From contig JACDZG010000010.1 in NCBI GenBank assembly GCA_013426805.1, positions 32,206 to 96,205 of the forward strand: 64,000 nucleotides of DNA. The letters are read 5' to 3'. The position numbers and the translations under genes are program-made. This stretch comes from Chromatiaceae bacterium (lineage in GTDB: Bacteria; Pseudomonadota; Gammaproteobacteria; Chromatiales; Chromatiaceae). Shown piece after piece: positions 1-9,767 of the stretch; position 1 is the stretch's first letter; each line of letters begins with the position of its first letter. Under the pieces are notes generated by a model that worked only from the letters and a program-made list of their open reading frames with translations, was not told where the DNA came from and ran no database searches.

Positions 1-2875
1 CCGAGAAGCCGCGGAAGCGCAAAGTCGCCTCCGCCAGGGGGGCCGCCGAAGTCTCGGCCGCGGCCACCTGATTCGTCAGACCGAAGGCGATGCGGTCCCA
101 ATAGATACTGATGCCGGAGCGGATGCGCAACTGTCGCGACTTCAGTTGCCCGGCGATCGGGACCACCGCGGTCTTGCCCTTGCCGGTCGGAATGCCGACC
201 GGCGCCAGGTCCTGCCAGGCCCCATCGACGTATTGCTCGAGCCAGGGCCAGGGCAGGTTGGGGCCGCTGCGCTGCGCCTGCGCGATCATCGAGGTGGACT
301 CGAAATAGAAGAACCAGCCGGTGGCGAGCAGCGTGTCGACCGTCGCGGGGTCCACCTCGGCCGGGAGTTCCAATTCGATCCAATGGGGCTCGGCAAAGCC
401 CGAGTTGCTCGAGCGCTGATAGAACTCGGCATGGACCTGATCGACCTTGGACAGGATGGCGGTCAGATCGGAGCCGTCGGAACCGGTCGCCCGGGCCGGG
501 GCCACCAGGCCGCCGACCGTATAGAAGAGTTCGGCGGGTGCCGGCACCGGGGCCAGGCGGGAATGCGGATAGACCTCGGTGCCCGCCGGGTGATCGACCA
601 CCAGCAGGCGCGCGCGGTCCACGAAGACACTCTCGTGCAGTTCCTCGGTGAAGCGGATCTCCAGGCGCCCGTCGCGCAGTTGGACGCGATCACCAGTGAT
701 GACGAGCAGCTCGCGGTCCCGCACCGGGAAATAGAGCCCGCGATCCAGCGGGACCCCCGCCGGCCCGCTGATGAAGGTGTCGGTAAGATACTCGAACCGC
801 TCCCCATTCCAGACGAAGAGGCTGGGGCAGGAGCCGGAGATCCGTTCGGACTCCTTGAACGAATAGACCTTGGGGACGGCGTCGATCTTGAGCTTGTTCT
901 CGACGAAGCCATTGGTCCAATCCAGCCGCAGGACCTCGACATAGTCCGACTTGCCGGTGCCCAGGCGTTGCACCACCCCCGCGGACTGGGCATAGGCGTA
1001 GTCGGCACCGCGGCGGATCTCGATCTGGGTCAGGAGCCCGCTCGGGGCCGCCCGCACGCCATTGGCGAACAGCGCGAGCGCGTGGCCGCCGCCCTCGGTG
1101 GCATTGCGGGCCACGGCGAAACTGCCGTCCGCGGTGACATAGGCCAGGTCTTCCCGGCCGTCCTGGTCGCGATCCCACGCGATGAGGCGCGCGCCGGGCG
1201 CCGGTGCCGGCCATTGACCGAGCGGCAGTTCGACGAACCGACGCCCGCCCTGATTGCGCAGCAGGGACGCCTGGCCCGCGGCCGTGACGACCACCAGGTC
1301 CAGCAGACCGTCGTTGTTGTAATCCGTAGCGTGCAGCAGCGCCGCCCCGCCGGTGCCCAGTTTCAGGTCCTGGATCACGGCGTCGGCTGGCTTGGCGCGC
1401 AGGTCCGGGTTCCAGACCAGGCGCACGGCATCGGGCCGCAGCAGGGCCAGGTCGAGACGCCCGTCGTTGCTGAAATCGCCGACGACCAGGGTGCTCGCCC
1501 CGGCACCGGCCGGCAGGCGCAGGGCCTCGCGGAAGCCGGACGCGCTCCCGGCCGCCACCACCAGGGCGTCGTCGCGCAGGATCACCAGATCGGAGAGCCC
1601 GTCGCGCTGCAGGTCGGCGAGCGCCGCGGCGCGGGCGCCGGACAACAGGGCCGGCAGGGGCCCGGCCTGGTACAGGGCCGCTTCCTGAATGAACTCGAGC
1701 TTCCCGGTGTTGGTGAGGGGCACCTGGCCGCCGCCGACCGCGATATCCAGGTCGCCGTCCGCGTCCAGGTCGGCCGGTACCAGGGGGGCCGTCGCCGCCG
1801 CGGACAGGACGGGCGCGTACTCGGCGGGCTCACCGACCAGTCCCCGGGCGATGGAGAGGCCCGTGTCGGTCGTCGCCAGGACCCGGGGGCCCTGCTCATC
1901 GAACCACTCCAGCCGCAAGTCGCGGGTGCCGGCCGGGACCTTGCCCGCCTCCGCGAAGCCCTCGTCCTTGCCCGCCTGCGTCGTCATCAGGCGCGCGTCG
2001 TCGCAGGCGATGGCGATGCCCTCGGTGACCGGCTCGGCGCGCTTGACATAGCCATCCGCCGCGACCGCCGTGCAGCCGGGCGTGGCCGTCGTCAGGCGAT
2101 AGCTGGGCGCGACCTCGATGACCGGGAAGCCGGCCGCCCCGGTCGCCGTCGCCAGCACCGGCTGCGCCAGCCGGCTCGGGTCCTTCTGCTTCTCGCGCCG
2201 GGAGAATTTCTCCTGCTTCTTGAGCGTATTGAACTTCGCCATGGTCTGGTCGGCGAGTTCGCGGTTGCCGCTGTGCTGGTAGTAGCGGTACATCTGGTAC
2301 AAGGCCGCCGGATTCTCGGGGTCGATCCCGAGCGCATTCAGCAGGGACTGCAGAAAGACCGGCTCATTGCGTTCGGACTGGGCCACCAGGGCCAACTGAT
2401 AGTGCAGGTAGCCGTCGTCGGGCGCGCGCTCGCGGGCGCGTTCCCAGTGCTTCTTCGCCCCCTCCAGGTCACCATCGGCGCGGGCCAGCACCCCCAGCAG
2501 ATAGAGTGCGTTCGGGTAACCCGGGTCCTGCGCCAGCGCCCGATTGAGCCAGGTGCGGGCCTCCTCGGCCTTGTTCTTCTTGAAATAGACGAGCGCGACG
2601 TTGAACGCATCCGCGGCCTGTTGACTGCGCTCGAAGGCGCCCTCGAAGGCCCGCAGGGCGTCGTCCAGGGCGAGCCCGGACTCGTATTTGGCGATGCCTT
2701 CATTGCGCAGCCGCTGCAGTTCCAACGCGGGGTCGCTTTGGCGCGGGTTCTCCTGAAAGACCGAGGCGGCGGCCTTCTGGGTACTGCCGTCCTCCCCGGC
2801 GGCAAGGACCGGGGTCCCCGCCGCGAGCATCAGACCCGCGGCGAGCCCCAGGGCGAGTGTCGAACGGTACGTCAT
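1..2875 (-). CDS. Secreted TPR and FG-GAP repeat protein, 3' end beyond window
   Basis: The reading frame is open from the ATG at 2875 down to base 1, so at least 958 residues are visible and the C-terminus is missing. The start overlaps the stop of the upstream gene as ATGA. A signal peptide with a hydrophobic core and an Ala-Ala-Gly cleavage region covers about residues 1-26. Residues ~45-200 form TPR-like helices (for example LYLLGVLARADGDLEGAKKH). Residues ~330-560 hold FG-GAP/VCBS-type calcium-loop motifs such as LDADGDLDIAVGGG and DRDQDGREDLAYV. The C-terminal part has the CPSLFVWNGERFEYLTD-type segment that I associate with CRTAC1-like proteins. The family is usually extracytoplasmic and calcium-binding. 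Its exact role is unknown; the operon links it to the polyketide synthase at 9764-16843. Confidence 0.8.
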   Translation of the reverse strand, partial: MTYRSTLALGLAAGLMLAAGTPVLAAGEDGSTQKAAASVFQENPRQSDPALELQRLRNEGIAKYESGLALDDALRAFEGAFERSQQAADAFNVALVYFKKNKAEEARTWLNRALAQDPGYPNALYLLGVLARADGDLEGAKKHWERARERAPDDGYLHYQLALVAQSERNEPVFLQSLLNALGIDPENPAALYQMYRYYQHSGNRELADQTMAKFNTLKKQEKFSRREKQKDPSRLAQPVLATATGAAGFPVIEVAPSYRLTTATPGCTAVAADGYVKRAEPVTEGIAIACDDARLMTTQAGKDEGFAEAGKVPAGTRDLRLEWFDEQGPRVLATTDTGLSIARGLVGEPAEYAPVLSAAATAPLVPADLDADGDLDIAVGGGQVPLTNTGKLEFIQEAALYQAGPLPALLSGARAAALADLQRDGLSDLVILRDDALVVAAGSASGFREALRLPAGAGASTLVVGDFSNDGRLDLALLRPDAVRLVWNPDLRAKPADAVIQDLKLGTGGAALLHATDYNNDGLLDLVVVTAAGQASLLRNQGGRRFVELPLGQWPAPAPGARLIAWDRDQDGREDLAYVTADGSFAVARNATEGGGHALALFANGVRAAPSGLLTQIEIRRGADYAYAQSAGVVQRLGTGKSDYVEVLRLDWTNGFVENKLKIDAVPKVYSFKESERISGSCPSLFVWNGERFEYLTDTFISGPAGVPLDRGLYFPVRDRELLVITGDRVQLRDGRLEIRFTEELHESVFVDRARLLVVDHPAGTEVYPHSRLAPVPAPAELFYTVGGLVAPARATGSDGSDLTAILSKVDQVHAEFYQRSSNSGFAEPHWIELELPAEVDPATVDTLLATGWFFYFESTSMIAQAQRSGPNLPWPWLEQYVDGAWQDLAPVGIPTGKGKTAVVPIAGQLKSRQLRIRSGISIYWDRIAFGLTNQVAAAETSAAPLAEATLRFRGFS

Positions 2876-5800
2876 GGCTTGGTACCCGCGGGTGCAGAAT
2901 TGGTCGAGACCCGCGCGCGGCGCGGTGTCCAGGGGCGCAAGGGCTCGCCCTCGCGCAGGAAATAGCGTTGATCGACGGCGACGTCCGGGAATACCTGGCG
3001 GGTCCCGGAGGTCCAGATCACTTCCAGCTCATCCACCTTTTTGGCCGCGCCGAGCCCCAGTTGGACCAGCGGCGTGCTCTGGGACTGGAAGCCGTTGCCC
3101 GCATTGGTCTCCCGGTAGAAGAGACCGTCCGGGGTATAGGCCGTGACGCGGGTCCCGATGCCGTTGCGGTTGCTCTTGGTGCCCTCCAGTTCGATGCCGA
3201 TGCGGGCGCCCGGGCGGGGATAGATGTTCTCGAACATCACCGCCTTCTGGTTGGCGTTCAGGACGACCATATCCAGGTCGTCGTCGTTGTCGAGATCGGC
3301 CACGATGAGGCCGCGCCCGTCCCGCTCGTTATCCACGCCATTGGCGGCGCTCACGTCATCGAAGGAGGAGCCGCCGACATTGCGGAACAGGACGTTTTTC
3401 TCGAATCCGGAAAAGCTCATCTCACCCAGGGCCGGCCAGTTCATGGTGTCGGACAGATTGACCTCGCTGTCGAGCATGATCGGCATCAGGATGTCGATGT
3501 AGTCCTTCTTGCCGCCCGAGATGAAGCCGTTGAGCACATAGATGTCCTGCCAGCCGTCATTGTCGTAGTCGATGAACTTGGCGCCCCAGCCCCAGCGGGT
3601 GTCGCAGGTGCCGAGCGCGCTTGAGACATCCGAGAAACTGCCGTCGCCGTTGTTGCGCCAGAGCATGTTGCACTCGTGCAGGTAAGGCTCGGTGATGTTG
3701 GTGACATAGACATCGAGGAAGCCGTCGTTGTCGAAGTCCCCCAATTCCGCGTTCATCCCCTTCTTGGTGTCCACCCCGATGGCGCTGGTGGACACATCGG
3801 TGAAGCGGCCGTTGCCGTTGTTGCGGTAGACCTTGTCCGCCCCGAAGTCATTGGCGATATAGAGGTCGATCCACCCGTCCTTGTCGATGTCGCCGGTGCC
3901 GATGGCGAGCGTCCAGCCGGTATCGCCCAGGCCCGCCTCCTTGGTGCGGTCGACGAAGCGGAAATTGCCCTGGTTCTCCAGCAGGAAGTTGGTACCGCCG
4001 TTCCTGGCCGCCTCCCAACTGTCATGGAGCAGGTTGGTCCGCTCGCCCACATCGACTAAGTTCACATCGGGAAAATAGGTGCCGAAATAGAGGTCGAGGT
4101 CCCCGTCCTTGTCATAATCGAAGGCCACCGCGGCGACCGGATTGCGGGGGGTCGGCGCACCGTCGAGCGCATGTTCCAGCGGCTCGAACCGCTCGCCCTT
4201 GACGTTGCGCAGGATGAGGCTCTGGCCGAAGCGCACGATGACCAGATCGTCCCAGCCGTCCTGATCCAGGTCGACCAACAGGCTCATCATCGAGAAGTTG
4301 GGCGACTGATTGACGTTGGCGACCCCGTAGCGCTCCGCCACGTTCTCGAACTTCATCCCGCCCTGGTTGAGGAACAGGGCATTGGGCACGTCGCGCAGGC
4401 TGTTGGTGAGATAGATGTCCAAGAGCCCGTCGTTATTGACGTCCCCGACCGACCCGCCGGCACCCAGCGCGGTGAACCAGGGGCCGAGATTGCGCAGCCG
4501 CTCGTCCACCTTGGGACCGAAGTGGCGGAAGTCGAACCCGGCCGCCTCCGTCACATCCCGAAACGCCGCCTTGCCGTTCGCCGCCGGCTTCCCGGCCTGC
4601 TGCGGCGCTGGTGACTGCTCGACACGGATGATCCGATTGAGCTCGGGGGCGACGACGACACTGGTCTCGCCATTGGGCCACTGGATGCGCAGCTCATCGA
4701 CCTTGGGCTGCTTGCCGAGCCCGAAGTGCAGCCTCGTGCTCGAGCCGCCGGCAAAGCCGTTGCCGATATTGACCTCGCGCACCAGGGGTCCCGCGGGGGT
4801 GAGGATCGTGGCCCGCGCCCCTACCGCATCGGTATTCGGCGCGCGGCCGACCAGCTCTACCGTCAGCCAGGCGTTGTCATTGGGCGTCACGTTATGGAAC
4901 AGGTTCGGCGGGGCATCGTTATTGGTCACGAAGAGGTCGGTGCGCCCGTCGTTGTCGAAATCGCCGGTGAAGACACCGCGCGACTCCGAGGGGAGCGCGA
5001 GCGGCCCGTCCTGGACGCGCCGGAAGCTGGTTCCGCTCTCGTTGATGAACAGGACGTTGCGCTCCTTGGCGGCGATGCCGCGGCCCTTCAAGGGGGGCCA
5101 CTTGGCGGCGCTGGACGGGTCCTCGCCCTCGTTGTGCCACAGGGCCGGCAGCAGGATGTCGAGATAATCGCCTTTATCCCCTTTGAAGAAGCCGTTGGCG
5201 ACATAGAGGTCGAGGTCACCGTCGTTCTCCCGGTCGAAGAACTTGGCGCCCCAGGCCCAGCCCGCGTCGCACACGTTCATCTCCTGGCTGATGTCGGAGA
5301 AGCCCCCGCTGCCGTTGTTGCGCCAGAGCATGTTGCATTCGTGCAGGAACTGCTCGGTCACATTGGTGACATAGATGTCCAGAAAGCCGTCGCCGTCGAT
5401 GTCGCCGAATTCGGCGTTCATGCCCTTCTTGGTGTCGATACCGATGGCGTCGCGGGTGACATTCTCGAAGGTTCCGTCGTGCTTGTTGCGGAACAGGGTG
5501 TCGGGTCCGTAGTCGTTGGCGACATAGAGGTCCTGCCAGCCGTCGTTGTCGATGTCGCCGTGCCCGACCGCCATGGTCCAGCCGGTGTCCGCCAATCCCG
5601 CCCAGGCGGTGGCGTCGCTGAAGCTGCCGTCTCCATTGTTGCGCAGATAGACGTTACTGCCGCCGTTGCGCGAGGTCTCCCAACTGTCGTGCATCACCCG
5701 GTCGTCGGTCATGGCGAACATGCTGCGGTCGGGGAAATAGGCGCCGAGATAAAGGTCGACATCGCCGTCGCGATCGGCGTCGAAGGCGACGGCCGAGAGG

Positions 5801-8016
5801 GTATTGCGGTAGAGGTCGGCAAGCCCCGCCTTCTTGGTCACGTCCGTGAAGGTGCCGTCGCCGCGGTTGCGCAGCAGCCGGCTCACGCCCATCTGGAAGA
5901 CCAGCAGGTCCTTCCAGCCGTCGCCGTCGTAATCGAAGAAAAGACCGCCGGCGGAGGTCGAGTCGGCGGTGTTCAGATCGGCCACGCCGGCCTCCCGGGC
6001 GACATCGACGAAGCGCAGCCCGCCCTCGTTGCGCCACAGGTGATTGGGTGCGCCGGCCTTGGCATTGTTGACGAAGAGGTCGAGATCGCCGTCGCGGTCA
6101 TAGTCGCCGACCGCCGCGCCCGCCGCGCCGGCGGCGATCATGTCCATGATGTGCCCGAGCTTGGGGTCGAAGACCGCGGGGACGTGGGGCGCGGCAATAC
6201 CGGCTGCCCGCGCGACATCGACGAAATCCCCATCCTGGGCCTTGGCCGGTGCCGCCGCGACCGGGGCCGCGCCGACGGCGAGGGGACGCAGGCCCTTGCC
6301 GCGCTCCAGCACATACCAGGCGCCCGGGGCCGGCGGTTCCACCAGCTCGCTGATACCGTCCGGCCAAGTCACGGTGAGCTTGCTGATCTGGTCGGCCCGG
6401 CCCAGGCCGAAATGGGTCCCGAGCATGCTCTGCGAATTGAATCCATTGCCGACCGCGACCTCGCGGATCATCTTCTCGCCGCCCGCCTCGACGCTGATCC
6501 GGGCGCCCACGGCGTCGGGATTGGCCGTCCCCTGGCGCAGGAGCAGGCCGACCCAGCGCCCGGTCGGTTGCGTGGTGTTGCGGAAGAGCCGCAGGGGTCC
6601 CGCGACGTTGGAGACCGCCAGGTCGACGCGGCCGTCGCGGTCGAAATCGGCGATGGCCACGCCGCGGGCATCGCCCGGGTCATCCAGGCCAGCCTGGGCG
6701 CCGGCCGAGACGAAGCTGCCGAACCGCTGGTGCAGGAAGACGTTACGCTCGTTGCCGGCCATCGAATAGCCGGCCATGTCCGGCCACTTGGTCGCGTCGC
6801 GCAGGTCGATGCCCTCCTGGAAGACGAAGTCCAGGAGCTTGTGCATATAGTCCTCGGGCCCGGCGGAGATGAAGCCGTTGGCCACGTACAGGTCCTGCAG
6901 GCCGTCGTTATCGGCGTCGAAGAACTTGGCCCCCCAGCCCCAGCCGGTGTCGCAGGCATTGGTCTCGGTGGCGACATCCGCGAAACGGAAGTCCCCGTGA
7001 TTCTCCCAGAGCATGTTGCACTCGTGGAGATAGGGCTCGGTCATGTTGGTGACATAGATGTCGAGGCGGCCGTCGTTGTTGTAATCGCCGAGCTCGGCGT
7101 TCATGCCCTTCTTGGTATCGGTGCCGATGGCCTTGAGGGTCACATTGGCGAAGGTCCCGTTGCCCTGATTGCGGAAGACGGTGTCGGGGCCGAAGTCGTT
7201 GGCGACATACAGGTCCTGCCAGCCGTCGTTATCAAGGTCGCCGTGGCCGACCGCCATCGTCCAGCCGGTGTCCTCGACCCCCGCCGCCGTTGTGACGTCG
7301 GTGAAGGTGCCGTCGCCGTTGTTGCGGTAGAAATAGTTGGGGCCGCCGTTCCTGGAGGTCTCCCAACTGTCGAACAGCACCTTGGTGTCCGGCAGGCGGT
7401 TGAAGTCTTTCTCGGGGAAATAGCCGCCGAGATAGAGATCGAGGTCGCCGTCGCGGTCGTAATCGAAGGCGACCGCCGCCATGGCGTTCATCAGCCGGCT
7501 GATCCCGGCCTCCGCGGCCTTGTCTTCAAACGCGCGGCCCTCGCGGTTGCGGTACAGACTCAGTTGCCCGAAACGCATGAGCAAGAGATCGAGCCAGCCG
7601 TCGCCGTCATAGTCGAACCAGATGGCGTGGGCGCTGGTGCCGGTCGCGCCCTGGTTGACAGCGGCCAGACCGAGCTTGGGCGCCACGTCCTCGAACCGGA
7701 AATTGCCCTGGTTGCGGAAGAGCGCGTTGGGGGCGTCCTGGAGGCTCGTCACCAGATAGATGTCATCGAGACCGTCGCGGTCGAAGTCGCCCACGGCGAC
7801 CCCGGCCCCGCCGGCCGTGAGCCAGGGCATGAGATGCTTCGCCTTGGGGTCGAACTCGGCGCGGGCGTGGCTGAACACGACGCCCGCCGGTTGCGCGACC
7901 TCGGTGAACCGCGGACCCGCGTCGGCCGCCGCGGGCGGGACGCTCAGGACCACGGCCAGTACCGCGGCCATGACGGCGGCCGCCAGGCCGGCCGGACCGA
8001 CTGGTGATTTCCTCAT
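2872..8016 (-). CDS. Secreted CRTAC1/UnbV-like protein with three tandem FG-GAP + ASPIC/UnbV units
   Basis: The protein is 1714 residues long from the ATG at 8016, which overlaps the upstream stop as ATGA; an in-frame ATG lies three codons earlier. A signal peptide (hydrophobic core then PPAAADA) covers about residues 1-33. The body consists of three homologous units of about 550-565 residues. Each has FG-GAP/VCBS blades with DxDxDG calcium loops, a shared block (MNAELGDYNNDGRLDIYVTN in unit 1, near-identical in the others), and a closing ASPIC/UnbV domain. Those domains are marked by NGFNSQSM, NGFAGGSSTRLHFGLG and NGFQSQSTPLVQLGLG near residues 525, 1088 and 1642. Normal CRTAC1-type proteins have one such unit. 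UnbV is a conserved component of enediyne gene cassettes, so its place directly downstream of a PKSE-type synthase is notable. The molecular function of UnbV-type proteins is not established. Confidence 0.9.
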   Translation of the reverse strand: MRKSPVGPAGLAAAVMAAVLAVVLSVPPAAADAGPRFTEVAQPAGVVFSHARAEFDPKAKHLMPWLTAGGAGVAVGDFDRDGLDDIYLVTSLQDAPNALFRNQGNFRFEDVAPKLGLAAVNQGATGTSAHAIWFDYDGDGWLDLLLMRFGQLSLYRNREGRAFEDKAAEAGISRLMNAMAAVAFDYDRDGDLDLYLGGYFPEKDFNRLPDTKVLFDSWETSRNGGPNYFYRNNGDGTFTDVTTAAGVEDTGWTMAVGHGDLDNDGWQDLYVANDFGPDTVFRNQGNGTFANVTLKAIGTDTKKGMNAELGDYNNDGRLDIYVTNMTEPYLHECNMLWENHGDFRFADVATETNACDTGWGWGAKFFDADNDGLQDLYVANGFISAGPEDYMHKLLDFVFQEGIDLRDATKWPDMAGYSMAGNERNVFLHQRFGSFVSAGAQAGLDDPGDARGVAIADFDRDGRVDLAVSNVAGPLRLFRNTTQPTGRWVGLLLRQGTANPDAVGARISVEAGGEKMIREVAVGNGFNSQSMLGTHFGLGRADQISKLTVTWPDGISELVEPPAPGAWYVLERGKGLRPLAVGAAPVAAAPAKAQDGDFVDVARAAGIAAPHVPAVFDPKLGHIMDMIAAGAAGAAVGDYDRDGDLDLFVNNAKAGAPNHLWRNEGGLRFVDVAREAGVADLNTADSTSAGGLFFDYDGDGWKDLLVFQMGVSRLLRNRGDGTFTDVTKKAGLADLYRNTLSAVAFDADRDGDVDLYLGAYFPDRSMFAMTDDRVMHDSWETSRNGGSNVYLRNNGDGSFSDATAWAGLADTGWTMAVGHGDIDNDGWQDLYVANDYGPDTLFRNKHDGTFENVTRDAIGIDTKKGMNAEFGDIDGDGFLDIYVTNVTEQFLHECNMLWRNNGSGGFSDISQEMNVCDAGWAWGAKFFDRENDGDLDLYVANGFFKGDKGDYLDILLPALWHNEGEDPSSAAKWPPLKGRGIAAKERNVLFINESGTSFRRVQDGPLALPSESRGVFTGDFDNDGRTDLFVTNNDAPPNLFHNVTPNDNAWLTVELVGRAPNTDAVGARATILTPAGPLVREVNIGNGFAGGSSTRLHFGLGKQPKVDELRIQWPNGETSVVVAPELNRIIRVEQSPAPQQAGKPAANGKAAFRDVTEAAGFDFRHFGPKVDERLRNLGPWFTALGAGGSVGDVNNDGLLDIYLTNSLRDVPNALFLNQGGMKFENVAERYGVANVNQSPNFSMMSLLVDLDQDGWDDLVIVRFGQSLILRNVKGERFEPLEHALDGAPTPRNPVAAVAFDYDKDGDLDLYFGTYFPDVNLVDVGERTNLLHDSWEAARNGGTNFLLENQGNFRFVDRTKEAGLGDTGWTLAIGTGDIDKDGWIDLYIANDFGADKVYRNNGNGRFTDVSTSAIGVDTKKGMNAELGDFDNDGFLDVYVTNITEPYLHECNMLWRNNGDGSFSDVSSALGTCDTRWGWGAKFIDYDNDGWQDIYVLNGFISGGKKDYIDILMPIMLDSEVNLSDTMNWPALGEMSFSGFEKNVLFRNVGGSSFDDVSAANGVDNERDGRGLIVADLDNDDDLDMVVLNANQKAVMFENIYPRPGARIGIELEGTKSNRNGIGTRVTAYTPDGLFYRETNAGNGFQSQSTPLVQLGLGAAKKVDELEVIWTSGTRQVFPDVAVDQRYFLREGEPLRPWTPRRARVSTNSAPAGTKP

Positions 8017-9767
8017 TTCACACACGCTATCTTGATTCCGCTGGCATTGAATTCACGTTGCCGCAGACCGTTGGCCGGCGCCTCGGCGCGCAGCATGGTC
8101 CAGGCGTCGCACAGCGTCGCCGCATCGGCATTGGGCCCAAGCCCGGTGAGCAGGGCACCCGCCGCCGCGGACAGGGCACTCCCCTGCGCGTGGCGCCGCG
8201 CGGTCTCCAGCCGTTCATTGAAGGTCCCGCGCAGGACGGCGGCGCGCGCGGGGTCGGCGTCTTGCAGATCGAGGGCGAGGCGCAGGTGAGCGAGCGCATT
8301 GGCAAGGGTCAGCAAGGCCGCTTGTGCGGCGGTGATCGGGATGTCGGTGTTGAATAGCCGGGTCTGGGCGAATGGGACCCCCGGCAGGATGACCGAATCG
8401 TAGGGAAAGCGCCCGATCGCATTCATGATCCCATCGAGCCGCCCATCGAAATCGGCATCCCCCAAGGCCCCCGGCACCACCGCGCCGCTGGCGATGCTGC
8501 CGGCCCGATCCACACCGCCGGGATTACCCGCCTGCGTCTGCAGTGACTGGGGCAGGACGCGCGGGCTGGTCGAGAACGTAAACTCCTGGATCTTGATCAC
8601 GCCGACCGCGAAGCCCGGGTCGATGCCGATATCGTCGCGAATGGTCCAATGCCAGCCGTCATCGAGGAAAAAATGGATGCGCCCCTGATTGGGACCATCG
8701 GCAACCGCGGCCAGGAAGAGATTGAACTTCCCGTTCATCAGGCTCACGAACCCCACGTCGATGTTCTCATTGGCCGGAGTGCCGTCGGACAGCAGACCGT
8801 CGATCACCTTCCCCTGCCGCACCTCACCGGGGAGATTCGGCTCCGCCGCACCGTTGTTCGCGGCGGGAATGAAGCCGTTCAGCGCACTGCCGAGGTAAAG
8901 ATTGGCCAGGCCGCCCGGGTCCAGCGACTGATCATCGAGCGGACCCGGGCCATACAGGGTCCCGCCGGTCAGGGTGATCCGAAAGGGCGCGGAGCCATGG
9001 CTCCACAGGAAGGCGAGATCGGTATCGATCGGCCGGTCGACATCGCGCCGGGCGCGCACCGCCGCGTGTTGGTCGCCGTCCGGGATCTGCAGGCGCTCGC
9101 GCAGCACCGCGACGTAGGGGTAGGCAAGCAAACCCTGTTCCCAGGTCCGGCGCGCCACGGCCGGCTGATCGAGCAGGGCGTAGGCGTCCCCCAGGGCCAG
9201 GTAACCCAAGGCATACTGATCGTTCTCGTCCTGCTCGAGCGGGGCAAGGCGCGTATGAATGGCGACCGCCTCGGTGAGATAGTCGCGCGCCGGTTTGGCT
9301 TTACGGAACCAGTCGGGCCAGTAGAGATTGTTGAGACCACGGATATACCAGGCGGTCCAATGATCGGGCGTGCGCCCGATGATCCGCGCGACGGTCTCCT
9401 GTGAGCGCGAAGACAGCTTCCCCTGCTGGTACAGGCTTTTGCCCATGAGCTGATCAACATCGGCGAGGCTCAGATTGAGCAATACCGCGTCGCTCGGCTC
9501 GCGGGCCGCCAGGGCGGCGAAGAAGGGCTGCGCGAGCGCCGCCTTACCGTCGGCCTTCAGGCGCAACCGCAGCGCGTTCAGCCCCTGCAAGTCGGTCAAC
9601 GCCGCGGCCGGGAACGCCTGCGCGAGGGCCTGCGGCGCGGCGTCCGCGGTCAGCCGGTCGGACCAGGCAGCGAGTTGCGCGGTATCCGCCGACACCGCCG
9701 CGCCGCCGATCGCGATCACGAGCGCGCCGACGCCCAGCACCGGCCCGATCCGCCGCCGTCGGGTCAT
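8013..9767 (-). CDS. Secreted protein of unknown function with TPR-like N-terminal half
   Basis: I chose the ATG at 9767 because it overlaps the stop of the polyketide synthase gene as ATGA; the frame stays open to 9809. The protein is 584 residues. It begins with a basic stretch (MTRRRR) and a hydrophobic signal segment ending near AVSADTAQ, so it is probably exported. Residues ~70-230 are Ala/Leu-rich helices compatible with TPR repeats (GYLALGDAYALLDQPAVARR). The centre has aromatic beta-type sequence (GRIHFFLDDGWHWTIRDDIG). A later segment, DADFDGRLDGIMN, looks like a calcium loop. I do not recognise the family. Its ATGA couplings on both sides make it an obligate co-expressed partner of the synthase and of the triple UnbV-like protein. 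Confidence 0.75.
   Translation of the reverse strand: MTRRRRIGPVLGVGALVIAIGGAAVSADTAQLAAWSDRLTADAAPQALAQAFPAAALTDLQGLNALRLRLKADGKAALAQPFFAALAAREPSDAVLLNLSLADVDQLMGKSLYQQGKLSSRSQETVARIIGRTPDHWTAWYIRGLNNLYWPDWFRKAKPARDYLTEAVAIHTRLAPLEQDENDQYALGYLALGDAYALLDQPAVARRTWEQGLLAYPYVAVLRERLQIPDGDQHAAVRARRDVDRPIDTDLAFLWSHGSAPFRITLTGGTLYGPGPLDDQSLDPGGLANLYLGSALNGFIPAANNGAAEPNLPGEVRQGKVIDGLLSDGTPANENIDVGFVSLMNGKFNLFLAAVADGPNQGRIHFFLDDGWHWTIRDDIGIDPGFAVGVIKIQEFTFSTSPRVLPQSLQTQAGNPGGVDRAGSIASGAVVPGALGDADFDGRLDGIMNAIGRFPYDSVILPGVPFAQTRLFNTDIPITAAQAALLTLANALAHLRLALDLQDADPARAAVLRGTFNERLETARRHAQGSALSAAAGALLTGLGPNADAATLCDAWTMLRAEAPANGLRQREFNASGIKIACVK

Noticed and set aside
146..2965. Long plus-strand open frame of about 940 codons
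   Set aside because: It is the complement of the TPR/FG-GAP gene; its product is Arg/Gly/Gln-rich with no domain or signal, a normal antisense effect of GC-rich codon use.
4726..8007. Plus-strand open frame of about 1090 codons opposite the triple UnbV-like gene
   Set aside because: Periodic Val/Ala/Gly-rich product mirrors the FG-GAP repeats on the other strand; no start signal or domain.
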